A stretch of 64,000 nucleotides of DNA from Lophius americanus (GCA_037951165.1 JBBDHG010000014.1:4931001-4995000); one strand, 5' to 3'; positions 47,281 through 60,717 are shown, numbered from the stretch's first letter. The notes: a model not told the origin generated them from the sequence alone. Translations and numbers: made by a program.

Positions 47281-47394
47281 GATACACAGTACATTGTTAA
47301 ATGCATTGAGAACAAAATAAAGTAAGAATGGTCAATCATTAACCTGGATTGTAAATCGCACTGAAAACCAAGAGAAAAACGGAAATCCCGGGCT

Positions 47395-47680
47395 GCGGGG
47401 GTCAATGGTGAACCTAGCAATTCTGGTACTAGTTTTTGACGAATTGGCCAGACACATGCACACCAGTAACTCATTGGAGGTCATTTTGGGGGTTCTGGAA
47501 GAACTCCTCCCGCGCAACCTCACAAAAAGGACCAGATAAAAAGCCGGTCAAGTTCTCCTGGTACAACGGACGATCTCCTGTTAGCTCCTCCTCCCTCTAG
47601 GATTCACAGCAAAGCATCTTGGACACATATAGCACATATAGATGTTCCATCCTGGAGGGGCTGGACTACCTGTGCAACCT
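47395..47680 (-). mobile_element. Tc1-like transposon fragment
   Basis: GGCCAGACACATGCACACCA and TAACTCATTGGAGGTCATTT, read on the minus strand, correspond to the transposase region LQNDLQ..TG.HVS of the family seen at 13640-14460. Confidence 0.6.
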
Positions 47681-50280
47681 GAATGTTTTGCAAGGACCGT
47701 ATCGAGTAGAGACATGGACACTATAAAAATTGCAAAACTAGAGAATAATCAGTCTTGCTTTCACTCTTTTGCTTTCATGTTTTTGCTTTTATTTCAACAA
47801 AGTGTTATATTGTGATGATTAAGTTGTTGTTTTTTCAGCAGTGTACAGTATTTCTGAGACTAGCACAGATTTGACTTGCATGTTGGCCTGCATGTATGAT
47901 ATGTGTGTCCATGTATAAGAAACTGTACTTTCATTTCAGTGTGTCTATATGAGAAGGATTAGACAGTCTCAAAGGCAGGTGGATAAATGCCACAGGGCGG
48001 AGGCAGGTGACAGCTCAGATGGAATTTTTATTGAAAACACAACTCATAAAAGCAGTCTGCCCTTGCTTTTACGGCCATATAAATCTGGAAAAATTTGAGA
48101 ACGAGAAATTCTAGAGCTCTTATCCCTGTAGGTGCACGTGTTTGAGTTAAACTAAGATGTTCAAATACAAGAAAAGTGAATGTGCAAGAAAATCTTTAAA
48201 TACATCGTACAGGACAGTAAATTTTAATTATCAAGGCAGAAATGACATGGTGTCAGAAAAATCTTCATTAAGTCAATTTTATTCTTTCAGTGCCACATTA
48301 AATAATTGCCATCTCTCCTTGACATGATAAAACAGTTTTCCTTTGATTAAGCATTCCTCTCAGTGTCAGTGCAAGCTGAGAAATCAATGATGAAGAAAAT
48401 AAGCGTAACGTCATGATCATTAATTTTGATCTTGGCATTTCCTCACATATACATACAAATATATGCTTGAACACACCAGTGAATTGAATTCCAGTGCCAC
48501 ATGTCACAGCTCTGGATTAGATGTTCACCTTGACATAAAACATGTATGAAACTTATTTAATTGCTTCAAAATTTCAAACTAATTTCTTATTTATTTCATA
48601 CCTAAAAATCCACTTGCGACTATGATCCTGCTTAAGTGTGAACATCAAATCAAATGAAACAAATGCTCACAGTTTGCATCGGCAGGAGAGCTCACTAACA
48701 TGGCCATCGGCATCCCCTTGCATTGAGATACATTGTTTGATGAGTTTAATGTCTATTCAGCAAAAAAGTTTTGTGCAAACGTCATTAAGACGTGATTTCA
48801 TTTAAATATGTTCAAATGTTATGTCGTCAAATGTTTTTGTTGTCAAAAAACCTTTTCCTCACTTTAAGTTTTTTGGATGAGCAACTTGTGGATATTTCCA
48901 TGCCAATATCAGATTGACATTAGGGAGGGAATTGTGAAAAATGTTTATACTTATATAAATTATCCATCTTGCTGACCAAAACTGAAATTAGTTTTTCACT
49001 CCTGCCCACAACATTGTCACATTATCAAGGTATTTAATAAAAAATGTATATGTGATTTTTGTCTGTACCGCTAGCCATATTTTGCTAAATCCTGCAGAGT
49101 CCTCCTTTTTGGTGTTATAAAAGTAAAATAATTTTCAGCATTCCGAGGAGAAAGTTGGTTCATCATGAATCTAAGACAATTAATTTGTATTAATGGTAAT
49201 TAAGTTAAATGAACACCATAGTTTTAAGAGTGATGGGCAGCAGGGAAGATAGGCTCCCCTGAAGGAGGAACATTAGCTGAGCTTTAACTGCAGGAAAAGG
49301 GACAGTGCTGAACAGTATGAATTTCTGCAGTTCTTGTATGTGCGAAAAATTTCCAATTCTATACCATCGAAGTGCAGGCAAAACAACGGAAATAGGGGTG
49401 GAATCCTGAATTATTTTTTCTATTCTAAAGAGAAAGTTCAACACAGGTAACCCACCTTTGCTTAATTTTTTGATGGATAAAATGTATACCCTATTCCAGT
49501 CACTATTATTATTATTTAACCACTATGATCTCCTTCAAATTTAATTTCATTCATGCATTTTGAGTGTGACTTTCTGTCATTTCACTAACAATTCAACCAA
49601 TGTGTTGGTAATTAGATTAGATTGTTAACCATAGTAAAAAATTAAGTTCATCATAACTTTAGCCTCCTAATTTAAATATACTATTATATAATACTGTTTA
49701 AAATATTTAAAATTTTAAATACTTTGAGTTTGGGGAAAAAAATTTTTTGTCTGGAGCACTGCATTTCCTGTCCCCCTCCCTCGGGCCTACATTAAAATAA
49801 GTAAGTAAGTAAAGGTGAGTTATAGGCAAGCTGTTTCTTCATTGAAAGCATCACAATAACTGAAAAAAACTGCCCTGATCTAGTGAGGGACAGCCATCTT
49901 CTAATGAAACCTGTCATCTATTGTTAACTTTTGCGCTCATCACACAGCTGTTGACAGCTGTTCCGATTGATATGTCAGCGCATATAAACGCCATTTACGA
50001 TTAAATAACTGCTCATGTAAACATTCAACCAGAAATTTTATTTCAGAATGATTTCATAATTTGTTAAGAGAATATCTCAAAATGGCATTTAAAGTACTTT
50101 TTGTATAGAGCAGTTGTTCTATTCAGAGGCAGATCTTTATAAAAAAAAAAAAAATTGATGTATGAAATTTTGGGAGACGAGGAATTTTTACCTATGTATT
50201 CATTTTTTAATTAACAGTAACACTACTTTATTAATGTCGAATTCCATAACACTTCAGCTATTATAGGCAGTATAAACAGT
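47681..50280. other. AT-rich intergenic sequence, nothing recognised
   Basis: Short frames only. No transposon domain or exon recognised. Confidence 0.45.
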
Positions 50281-50284
50281 TCAT

Positions 50285-50905
50285 TAAGAAAATGTTCAAC
50301 TATTCAGGCCCTTTTACTTTCTTCACATTTTATTTTGTTACAGCTTGTTCTAAAATCATTTAAATTCATTTCTTCCTCAGCATTCTACACTCAATACATC
50401 ATACTTTAGCAAAATTGAATGAAAGAGGTTTTTGCAATCAATTACAGAAAAACTGAAATATCCATTTGACATAAGCATTTATACTCTTAGATTAGGGAAG
50501 GCTCTGTCACCATTATATGAATGTGTGAATACTAGCTTGTGTTGTTAAGTGCCTTGAGACGTTGAGCAGACTAGAAAAGTACAATATAAGTAGAGTAAAT
50601 TTACCATTTACCCCATCCAATCTGATAGAGCCTGGGAGTATCTTTGTAGAATGGCAGAAAATCCTTACATCCAGATGGGCAAAGCTTTCCACCTCATACC
50701 CAATTAGATTTGAAGCTGTTATTGCTGCCAAAGCTGCTTAACTAAGTGCATTCAATCCTTATATCAATGTGTAGCAGTTTTTCTTTTTAAATAAATTAGC
50801 AAACATTTTTAAATTCCTTTTTTGCTTTGTTATTATGGAATTTGGAGTGTTGGAGTGTTATAAATTAATTGACACATTTTATGCATAAGAATGCAATGTG
50901 GTCAA
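50285..50905. mobile_element. Tc1-like element remnant with nested SINE tail
   Basis: The left end (TATTCAGGCCCTTTTACTTTC ATTTTATTTTGTTACAGCTT region) and right end (TGCTTTGTTATTATGGAATT, ATAAGAATGCAATGTGGTCA) are the two termini of the second Tc1-like family; the middle is lost. A SINE/MITE tail (CAGACTAGAAAAGTACAATA) lies at about 50510-50612 between them. Confidence 0.65.
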
Positions 50906-51885
50906 ATATGAAAATAGTAAAGGCGTCTTACTACTATCTGAGGGTTCAGCATGTGAAAGCAACTACAGCTTAGCACAAGGCCTGTAGGAACAGACACACT
51001 CTTAGAGGAGACCTCTGAACCACTGGGTTGTTGTTTTAACACTGCTCTGCCTTTGTTTCAGTTTATCATGCACAATTAATTGAAGATCTTGCTTAACTTT
51101 ATGATCTATACTGATTTTTCATGGTTACTATAATATCACTCATGTGGACCGACAGGCCTGAGATAATTTATCAGAGAAAAAAAAAGAGACATGATTAAGG
51201 GGGACGCAATATGCCAACACTGAGCCTTTAGGACATGAGAACATGATAATTCTCATGATGTCTAGTTGAGTACATTTGGAATTATGTTATGCTGAAGACA
51301 TCAGGTATCTAATGATTTTTCATTAACAACATTTAAGTGTGATTAACCCCCTGGGAGGACAAAGAAGGAAATATAAGAAGGCAACAGTAAAAAAAAAAAA
51401 ATCAACAACACTACAAAGACACATTTGTGCTCTTATCCTGAGAACCATATGTTGATTCAAAAACACATTTAGCTTTCGATGTTTTTTTGGGTCTGGGTTT
51501 CATTCTGAATTCATTTGAAAAATGTAGTTGTAGCCATTTATGGCCACCTATTTGGTAGACAGGAACTACAGTGAAGGCAATTACCTAAAGTTATTAATCA
51601 TCTTTTATAAGCAGTAATGAGAATCTGATGAGTCTGATGCAATAAGCCTGTTTGCAATTAACAGGATGACTATCAGCTCTATCTGCCCACCAAACCAAAG
51701 TCAACCATTCCACCGTCTTCCTTCTCTGATGTCTTCTGGAAATTAAAACCTGGTTCTCGCATATCTTTCTCAAACACAACAGCAGTAAAACTTGTTGGCT
51801 TCAAAACAACTCTGGCCAAATCTGACAGCGTCTCCCTTGTGTCTCTTTTTTTTTTTTAGCACAGATCAATAATATCACTTGTTTT
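50906..51885. other. intergenic sequence, nothing recognised
   Basis: Short frames and poly-A stretches only. Confidence 0.45.
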
Positions 51886-51889
51886 GCAT

Positions 51890-52600
51890 ATTTCCACTTA
51901 GTTAACATTAACCATCTCATTCGGTCTCTCACAACTAGTAGCACCGCTTTCTTCATCAACGCCCTTGTCAAATCCCGCATCGACTACTGTTGCTCGCTTC
52001 TCTCTGGTTGTCTGCTTATCCTATTGACAAAAACGTCAATTGGTTCAGAACTCTGCTGCTCGCATAATTACCAGAACTCTTTCCGTAAAACACATCCCCC
52101 ACATCTTTCAACAACTTCACTGGCTCCCTGTTAAACACGATATTGATTATAAGAGTCTCCTTCTCACTTTCCAATCTCTCCATAATTTTGCACCTCCATT
52201 TCCATTCCAACACACCCTCCCATACTCTTCGCTCTTCCTCCTTCAGGTTCCTCACTAAACATCCTACCTGTTTATCGTCAATGGGATCCAGAGCTTTTAG
52301 CCGTACAGCCCCATGTCTCTGTAATTCTTTCCCACTAACCATCTGGGAAACTGACCCTCTCCACACCTTGGAATCCCACCTGAAAACACATCTTTTTAGA
52401 CTTGCCTAATCTGTGTGATCATTGTTTGTGACGTTATAATTATGATTTTTTATTTATGATATATATTTTTACTATTGTTCTGATATTTGTTGTTTTACTG
52501 TTGTATCTGTAAGGTGATCTTGACTGTCCTGAAAGGCGGCAGTTAATAAAATGTATTATTATTATTATTATTGTTATTATTATTATTAATAAACCAGCTA
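51890..52600 (+). mobile_element. L2-like LINE 3' end with ATT tail
   Basis: Frames: VKSRIDYCCSLLSGC (near 51968), VQNSAARIITRTLSVKHIPH, ILHWLPVK-like, KSLLLTFQSLHNFAPP, and the C-terminus CNSFPLTIWETDPLHTLESH then LKTHLFRLA. It ends in a (TTA)n run at about 52550-52590. Frameshifted. Confidence 0.85.
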
Positions 52601-53210
52601 TATGAAGCTCACTGACAGCAATTTTTCAACCTTTGTCTCAACCAAGGAAAAGAGGCAAGAGTTAAAGCAAGGACTGAGGGAAGGTATAGGCATTTCTGGG
52701 GTGCTCTTCACTTTCAAAATGAAAAATACCATCAATATGGGATAGTAGGCAAGGATTCCTCAGGACTCTTTTGAAGCGTTAATCATTCTCTGTCTGCTCC
52801 AACATCATCTTCAACTCAACTTTTACGGTTATTCAACCACATTCACGGTAAATAAATGAACAAAATAACACGGACCATCAAACAGTGCTACAGCGGAAGA
52901 CTCCATCAGCGCAACAGTGCAAAACACTCACTTGTAACATCTAACAGTGCAGATGACACAGACATACAAACATCTTACAGTTCACGCCCTATGAAACTCA
53001 ATTTAGTTATTAATTTAGTGTAATTAAGGAAATCACCTGCAACCAAAAGAGTAGACCTGGATGAATAGCATTTCATGAACACATAAATGCTATCTCTTCT
53101 CTTCTATCTCTTCTGAGCATGGAGAGAACCTTGCTTTGATTGTATCACCAATTTATGTTAACTTGTATGTAACACACATACACACACAATTTATCATTTT
53201 ACTCTGATTT
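52601..53210. other. intergenic sequence, nothing recognised
   Basis: Short frames only. Confidence 0.45.
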
Positions 53211-53214
53211 CATA

Positions 53215-53480
53215 TTAGAGTTAAATAACTCAGATGCTTGATCTCACTCCAACCAAGCTTCTGTGGGATATACCAGAGAAACAAGTCTGATGCATGGGGA
53301 CCCCACCTCACAACAGGACTTAAAGCATCTGCTATCCGGTGCCAGATAGGTACCGCATATCACAGCACACCTCAGAGGTATCCATGTGTTGATGGGTGAG
53401 AACTATTTTGATGGCCTACAAAACATTACGCAGATGAAAGTCCTCATGGGACAAATTATAGGGGACCGTGTCTGCTGGAT
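53215..53480 (+). mobile_element. Tc1-like transposase C-terminal remnant
   Basis: The order GAGAAACAAGTCTGATGCAT, CCCCACCTCACAACAGGACT, ATCACAGCACACCTCAGAGG corresponds to the KQV..MEAPP..LQDL.....QIPQHTFRG-type C-terminus of a fish transposase. Disrupted by stops. Confidence 0.6.
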
Positions 53481-53915
53481 ATGGCAGGAAGACCAGCAAA
53501 ATTACTGATAGACAGCTTGGACCTTCAAAGAATTACAAAAACAACATAAGAGAAAAATTAAAGAAAGTCAATGTAAAAATCTCCATGGTCACAGATGCTC
53601 ACAACCACTAGAAAAACTCAATATGTACTGATGTGCATTTACCATATATCCTACCTATATCAATTCCTAATGTCCTACTAAACTTTTTAGTTGAGCATAT
53701 ATTTTATAGTCACTATTTCTTATTGAAAATTGTGTGCCACTTGACTGATCCTGTTTATAATGACCCAGAGGCAGCATGTATATGCTAAAGAGTAAGAATA
53801 AGAGTATGAGGACTGAACCCTGAGGGACACCACAGGTCAAAAGGAAGGAGGCATTAACCATGGCTATCGGGAAAGTCCTTTCGATATGCCTTTTTGACAT
53901 ATGTGTCATATGTGA

Positions 53916-53949
53916 CTTAAGTCCCCACATTGGCATGTGGGGACTTAAG
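53916..53949. repeat. perfect 15-bp hairpin, 4-nt loop
   Basis: CTTAAGTCCCCACAT pairs exactly with 53935-53949, loop TGGC. Confidence 0.97.
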
Positions 53950-54379
53950 AAAGATAATTATGTTACAATGGATCATGTTTTTTTATGGTACAACCAAAAA
54001 AAGGATCAAATAGTTTTCTAAAAACATGATCTACCAAAAGTCTATATTAATCCAATTAAAATTGACTATTTTCCACGAAATACAAAATTTTATTTTCCTC
54101 ATGAAATAATTTTAGAAGTCTGATTTGTTTTTGCTGTTTAAAGTGTCTATGATATTTTATTAATAAATGATCCAATGAAAAAACAATATGTAAAGAAATA
54201 ATTAATAATCATTTTTTTCCTGGTTGAAGACATTAAAGGGTTAAGTTGAAATGTAGTAACTGAAAAACTAAATAAAATTTTGAGATTCACAACTTCAGGA
54301 CCGCCGCAATGCACATGTGTGATTGAAACTAGACCTCCGCTGTCGTCCCCGACAAAGAGGGTATATGCCCGAAAGTCCC

Positions 54380-55065
54380 CATTCTACTTTTGTGCAAGCG
54401 ACGCTCCTGATTGAACTCCTGAAATTAAATCCGAAGTTATTTCCACAGAATCCTTCGTAAAAGAAAAAAAGCTCCCTAAATTGAGTAAATTTTCAACTAT
54501 TGAATTAAAATATGGGAAAAATATGTTATATACATGATAGATCTCTTCGAGGTGATCCATATTCACCAAACTAAATCGGACTAATGCTTGAGATATATGG
54601 CCCAAAAACTTTTGCAGATAAATCTCCCATTAGTGTCAGAAATATACCACCAATCTATCTCAAAATCAATCCAGTTATTCATCTCATCACTACTAGGGTA
54701 TACATTTTTAAAATTAAAAGAATCCACGTAAAAGCTTTTGAGTTATGTACAGAAAAAAGCGTTTTTCAGTAAAAAGATTTACAAGACATATCTCCTTGAG
54801 TCAATTCACATGCATTGACTTTGGACTCATCAGATCAACAGTTCGGAAGTTTTTCTTGTAAAAACTGGGTTTTTTTGTAAAAAGCTCCCTTTAATGAGTT
54901 AAAAATTAACTATTAAAGTAAAACACAATGTGTAAAAGACAGATCTCCTCGAGTTGATTCATGTGAACCAAATTTGGACAAACTTGGACCAAATTTTGCA
55001 GATAAAGCTCCCCCTAGTGTCAGAAATATACAACCGTATATTCCCAAAAACACTCCACTTCCTCC
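54380..55065 (+). repeat. degenerate tandem repeat (three-unit)
   Basis: A motif of the form AGATCTCCTCGAGTTGATTC followed by CACCAAA...TTGGAC and CTCCCCCTAGTGTCAGAAAT recurs near 54539, 54785 and 54943. Single-unit relatives lie at 12690-13090. The identity is unknown. Confidence 0.6.
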
Positions 55066-55860
55066 TTGTACTTCCTCTTATGTTTTTATTCAAAAAAAAA
55101 GAATAAATAATAGATTATATGTTTCCATATCTTATATTTCCCACATATTTATTATTTTTTTGACAAATTAAAAAAAATATTTTGTTTCACAATCATAGGT
55201 TTCTGTACATAAAATAAATATGAAAAACTACAAAAATGTTGTTGCCCAGGTGCCCACATGACCATACAATACAGCATTTCAATTATTTTATGAGGAATTT
55301 AAGTCTGTATTTAATGCTCTTTTGAGGAATATGAAAACCATGTCTCTCATTCACTTGTTAAGACTTTCAGACTTTCACAAAAAATGTTTCATGTGCCCAT
55401 GATGGAGTTGATAAATATTACTAAGAGCTCATTTGGACTATATCTTTATATGTATACCTCTCTGGGCCCCCGGAAGGGCTCAGTAGAGTGAAAGTTTTTC
55501 ACCCAGGCAGAAAATCTGTGGAGGAAATCCTTAATTACCTTCTTATCTAGATTAAATCAAACTGGCCTCAAAGCCTATCTGTTCCAAGTCAATAATTATT
55601 TATGTGTGTGTGTATAAAAGACAATGATAGCAAGATTGAGAAAGACATTAGGATTTGGAATTTTTGATAATATTTGAAGTGTTTGATTAAGTTACGGTGC
55701 TGAGCATTTTCAGGGTTGTACCTCCACAGCTTATTTTTTCCTAACTGGTGTTAAAAATTCCGAGCTTTGCGTTTTCTGCTTTCCTCATTTTATATAATTT
55801 ATCAAGGATGACTTAAGTGTAAAGAGTAAAAGTGTAAACAAAAAAAAGCGCATGTATAAT
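55066..55860. other. AT-rich intergenic sequence, nothing recognised
   Basis: No gene or element identified. Confidence 0.45.
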
Positions 55861-55867
55861 TGGGGGT

Positions 55868-56095
55868 ATATATAAGCAACAGAATTATATACAGGAGGGT
55901 GTACCTGAAATGTTGTTTGCCACCTCTGATGTCTGCCATGCTACAAATGTATAGTCCTAATAGATAATACTACAGTGGGATTTTCCTTTTTTTCTTGATT
56001 AAAAGCCTTTCCACATAGAGCCAACGTCAAAAAATCCATACATTACTCGTTGTGCTACAACACACTTTGTTTGTTAGACAGACATTAAATTTGTT
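55868..56095. repeat. unidentified ~230 bp direct repeat, copy 1
   Basis: Shares ATAAGCAACAGA, ACAGGAGGGT, CCTCTGATGTCTGCCATGCT, AAAGCCTTTCCACA and CACACTTTGTTTGTTAGACA in the same order and orientation with copy 2 at 61246-61476. On the minus strand it carries ATG...CAG|GT at 55939-55905 (see findings). No known transposon recognised. Confidence 0.85.
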
Positions 56096-58655
56096 CTAGC
56101 CGCTCAATCTGAGGCAACACAGATGATCTCCTCTTGTATCATACACATAGAGGAGAGAAAGACCCAGGAGCATACATAATCCAAAAGACAAATGCAAAGA
56201 AAAATCTCAAAGCATATTTGAGTTTTGCTTCATCAAATGGCAACAGACACATGATACTGAGCTGTTTGTTGTTCCCGGTGTGTTAAATACTGCCATTTTC
56301 ACACAGTTTCATATAGAAAAAGTGTTGGTATCTGGATGATGTGTTAAAAAGTAAGTTCAGTTTTACATTTCATCATCATAATTTAGCATCTGTCAGTTCG
56401 CATCAAACTGTTTTGTTTTTTTAACCTATACCTGATGGATTGCTCCTTGGGTCATAACCTAACTAGTAAAGTGGACAATTAGATTTCAGTGGTTGTAAGT
56501 TGCCATTACAGATACGCCCCTTGTCCATCTAAGTTTTTAAATTTCTCGGACTGTCATTCACATCACATTTTCTGAAGAGAAAACTGACAAGATTTTCACA
56601 GACACCTGAAATAACACCTCCCATGAAATAGCTCAACTCTCTTCCTAGTGCTATTGCATGACTATCAGTCCTGTAAACAGGGAAAAAGCATGAATAGATG
56701 AATTAACCGACTGTAAAACTTTTCAATACACACCTATTGCCGTTTCTATGTGGACACCTGTCCAGATGTTCTCTAACAACCATTCACCTTGAAACTGGTA
56801 ATCATGCTATCTCTGTAAATACCAATGCTTTGCGACTGGGCCTGAGTCATGGCCTGAATATCTTCCATTGCATTGTTGTTGTTTCACGAGTCTAATCCTC
56901 AATTCACTGAACTGTCGACACTTGCACAGTCGTGCAAGCAAGCACACACAGCAATCACATGAGTTTCAACGTGATCATCATAACATTGTTCAGAACTTAA
57001 TCTGAGTATTTACCAGCCGAGACATGCTGAAAATTTACATTAAAAATAGCTGAACACACATTACCTTGCCTGGAATTATTTAAATCTAACGCTGTCCCTA
57101 AAAGGGCTTTGTGAACACTGAAAGACAGAACAATTTCAGTACTTGATTAAATTACAATAAGTAAAACAAAATTAATTCTAACTTTGAGACATTCTGACTT
57201 CCAATGGGTCTGTCAGACATCATAAAGTGTCTTTCAGACTCAAACACTAAAAATTTTCCGGAAAGACCATTTCTTTGTCTGTGATATTATACAAGAGAAC
57301 AGAGGTGATGAGGAAATCGATCTCATTTTATAAAACCGAAAATATGGGGCAGACAAAGTAATCCTTTTCCTGCCCTTCAAATACTCACCGAGATATGAAA
57401 CATCTTTTTTATTAATAATCATCCCATTGTGAAAATTTACTTTTTTTTTTACTCAGCTGCTTCGATTAACTGATGAAACCTGCTTACTGGATGAATAGTA
57501 TAAGTTTCAATGATTTAATTTTGCATTTAAAACACGCCACCTATGTGTCACATAATTTAGAATTCAAATAATTTCCGTTTACCTGTTACAATATCATATG
57601 GCCTGATTCTGATGGTCTGATTCTGATTAGCTTGATTAGGAATATTAAGTGTGTTATGGATTGCAATGGAAATTTTATGAATTGTTCATGCCTTCAGCCC
57701 TGTCCTTCAGCAGATTTTTGGAGAGATTTTATAACTCCCCAAAAATATGAATTTTTTTCTTCATTTTTTTTTCATTTTCTTTTAAATTACGAGGTCAGGA
57801 ATTGTGACATTTTTCTTAGTTAGACAAACCTGTGGGGTACCAGTGGCAAACCGAAAATGACATATTTTATACTACAGTATAATTTTAGTCCTTAAAGCCT
57901 GTTGACCGTATTGACCTAAAATTGGGTCAAAATAGGTATAACTCCTTGTTGATGCTTGGCTGTGAATATCATGAGCTGCTGTAGTACAGTAAAGCTGTAG
58001 GGCCGATGTAGAGATACAACAGTAGGTTGTTGCTAAGAGGTTGCAAATAACTTTAAAAAAATTTGTATTCTCAAAAGAAGTTGCAAACCATACAATTTGA
58101 TGTGGTTGTAAGGAATCAGGTGCTGCAAAAAGGCAATCAGTGCCACCTACAGGCTTAAAACATTTAAATCAAAGATATAAATGGTTGTCGGAAACAATTA
58201 ATCTTAATTTATGTGTGAATTCATGTACCTCAACAAAGTTCTCCTGTTGAGTACAATCTCAACACGATAAGAGAATTTACTAAAGTTTTTGCAAATAAAA
58301 GGTGTAACCATGACAAATATCACTTATTTACCATGAAAGACAGTGGTCCAAGAGTCTAACTGTTATCTGGTCCAAGCTCCATGTGTTGGATAAGGGTTAC
58401 AGCTTAAAGAGAACGAAATGACAATATTCAGTTATTGATAGCATCATCTGCTAGGAATTGGAAGAATGTCTGAAATGAAGGATCTCGTTCAATTTTCATT
58501 ACATATTTATGTAATGAAATATAAATGTAATGTGTGATGTCATCATATACTAAAAGACACGTGGAATTTATAGCAATATTGTAGTGGCATAAAAAGTTTA
58601 TTTCATTCACCATGAAACAGGTATTACAATCTCCATGGTCAAATATGGACAAACC
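56096..58655. other. AT-rich intergenic sequence, nothing recognised
   Basis: Short frames only; a TATATATA run lies near 58658. Confidence 0.45.
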
Positions 58656-58903
58656 TTATATATATATATGAAAACCTTAAGTTTACTTAAAATTTTCATG
58701 TTGTGGTCTTGGCATTATACACTGTAACAAGATATACAACTGGTTGTTCGGTAACACCACAAAGAAGACACAGAAATTGGGCATCTTAATGCTTCAACCA
58801 GTTCTAATTACGTATTGACCACGTTGACCTGCACATGTCTGGTAGTGAGTTTGTGGCTGTTGCACACCGAACGGGCAAATGGTTACCAACAAAAGAGATA
58901 CTA

Positions 58904-58945
58904 TCTAATAAAACAGGTGTTGATCTCAACACCTGTTTCATTAGA
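58904..58945. repeat. 20-bp near-perfect hairpin, 2-nt loop
   Basis: TCTAATAAAACAGGTGTTGA pairs with 58926-58945 at 19/20, loop TC. Confidence 0.95.
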
Positions 58946-59700
58946 TCCTCCCAGGGGGAGGATTGTTTGAGCACAAATTATGGCCCAGTGCTGCGTTAGG
59001 GCATTGGTTGAAAAATGATGGACAAAGAAATTGAGAACAAGTCACCAAGGCATCTTATTCAGGGCTGATGTGAAGAGCCACTTAAAATAGTCACATTCAA
59101 TCATGGCTATGAGGCTATGAGCCAGCATCTCCCCGGAGCAGTCATGGCCTACCATGCCGAATCTATCCGGTCTGACTAAGGGGAAAGACATGGATTCTTT
59201 CTTGAGAAAACATCCCCTGGTTGGTGAAAAAAGCAATACATCACTGGAAATAAATTTCCGAGCTGTCGTCGCTTCTAACTACACTACACATCAGAAGAAA
59301 AAACAACGGATGGAGGAGGATATAAATAGAATAAAACCAAGTGCATTCTTTTGTTGAACACACATCTCAGTGCTCAGTGAAAAGGCTGCTCTGCTCCCAC
59401 ATGATGACACAGTAACGTTAATGGCAGAAGACTGTAAACACACTGCGTATTATCCCGGGATTAGTCAAGAGAAATACTCTCCTGTTACTCTTAATGTAGA
59501 AACTAAACAACACTTTGAAGCTAAATCAATGTGTGTATTTCATGTGCATCTGAGATTTGAATTCATGTTGGAGTGTGAAATAAATGAGTAAACAATTGTT
59601 GAAGTGACGGACTGTAACTTTTTCTTTCTAAAAAGAAAAATACACATACACACTTATGTGCTTGGTGTAAGGGAAAATAAGAGTTTCTGATGCAGATTCT
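58946..59700. other. intergenic sequence, nothing recognised
   Basis: A few 60-70 codon frames with no family resemblance. Confidence 0.4.
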
Positions 59701-59708
59701 AGATCTTT

Positions 59709-60149
59709 TTGTTGTATCTGCCCAGCGTCGTGACGTAATGATCTGTCTGAGTTTTTACAGCGCAGTCACACCAACGCAACGTATTTTAAATATGGCGGCT
59801 TCAAAACAGTAATGGTCTACATCGGAGAGTCATTTACTCATTACAACTTTGAAAGAGTTTAACGTCGTTGGACGGTTAGATGATCGAAAAGAAACTTCCC
59901 GTGCATGCCATCTTTGTTGTCATCTTCTTCTGGGCGCTTTTTGCCGGTTGGCACCTAGCTCATTGCAGCATTATCGCCACCTTATTAACTGGAGAGTGAA
60001 TCATCAAAGCTGTAACCGATTAGATGAGTCGATGCATGTAAACACCGGGTCGGAAAAAGATCAAAGATCATGTTAACAGGCAACTGACAATACATTTCCG
60101 AAGTAGTTTAATTCTGATAGGAGAAAAGTGTCCCATGTAAACCCACTTA
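59709..60149 (+). mobile_element. MITE family M, 3' half copy
   Basis: Starts at TATCTGCCCAGCGTCGTGAC and ends GTGTCCCATGTAAACCCACT. The frame from ATGGCGGCTTCAAAACAG (59791) reads MAASKQ, stop, WSTSESHLLITTLKEFNVVG then RLDDRK. It complements the 5' half copy at 20845-21110. Confidence 0.88.
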
Positions 60150-60670
60150 TTGTTTTACAATGTACTAATGTAAAGCTGGCAAAGTGTTTTCCTTACGGCA
60201 CCAACCCTATATAACCAAGGCAACCCTACATAACCAATAAAAAAGGTATCCAAACCCTAAATGTTATTCTATGTGTGTTTTCACAACTGACAATACTTTT
60301 ATGTTAACAAGAGAAGATATATAGTATTTATACACATTCATAACTGCCAGATCAAGGATGTACAAATTGTTCATGGTTTGTTCAACTTTTTACTGAAATT
60401 TCAGATTTTTACATACACAGATTATGTGTGTGTGTTTTTTTTTTATCCTCTCTATGTGGTTACTTTTTATAACAAGAAGAATAAAAGCTTTATTTGACAT
60501 AGGGTTATCAGCAATATGACTACAGGCCACTGAAAAAAGAGAGTTTGGAAAATTTAAATCGAGAGAGCAGATGATGTGAAGAATAAGTGCTCAAGCTGAC
60601 CATCCAGTAGTCTGCAACATTATATCTCCACAACAGTATAAGGCGAATGAGAGAGCAGGATGGAAAGGAG
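60150..60670. other. intergenic sequence, nothing recognised
   Basis: Short tandem-like CAACCCTA.ATAACCAA units near 60205-60240; otherwise nothing. Confidence 0.4.
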
Positions 60671-60672
60671 TG

Positions 60673-60717
60673 GTTCAATTGGCACCACAACTTTTTATGT
60701 TGTGGTGCCAATGGAAC
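60673..60717. repeat. 19-bp near-perfect hairpin, 7-nt loop
   Basis: GTTCAATTGGCACCACAAC pairs with 60699-60717 at 18/19, loop TTTTTAT. Confidence 0.95.
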
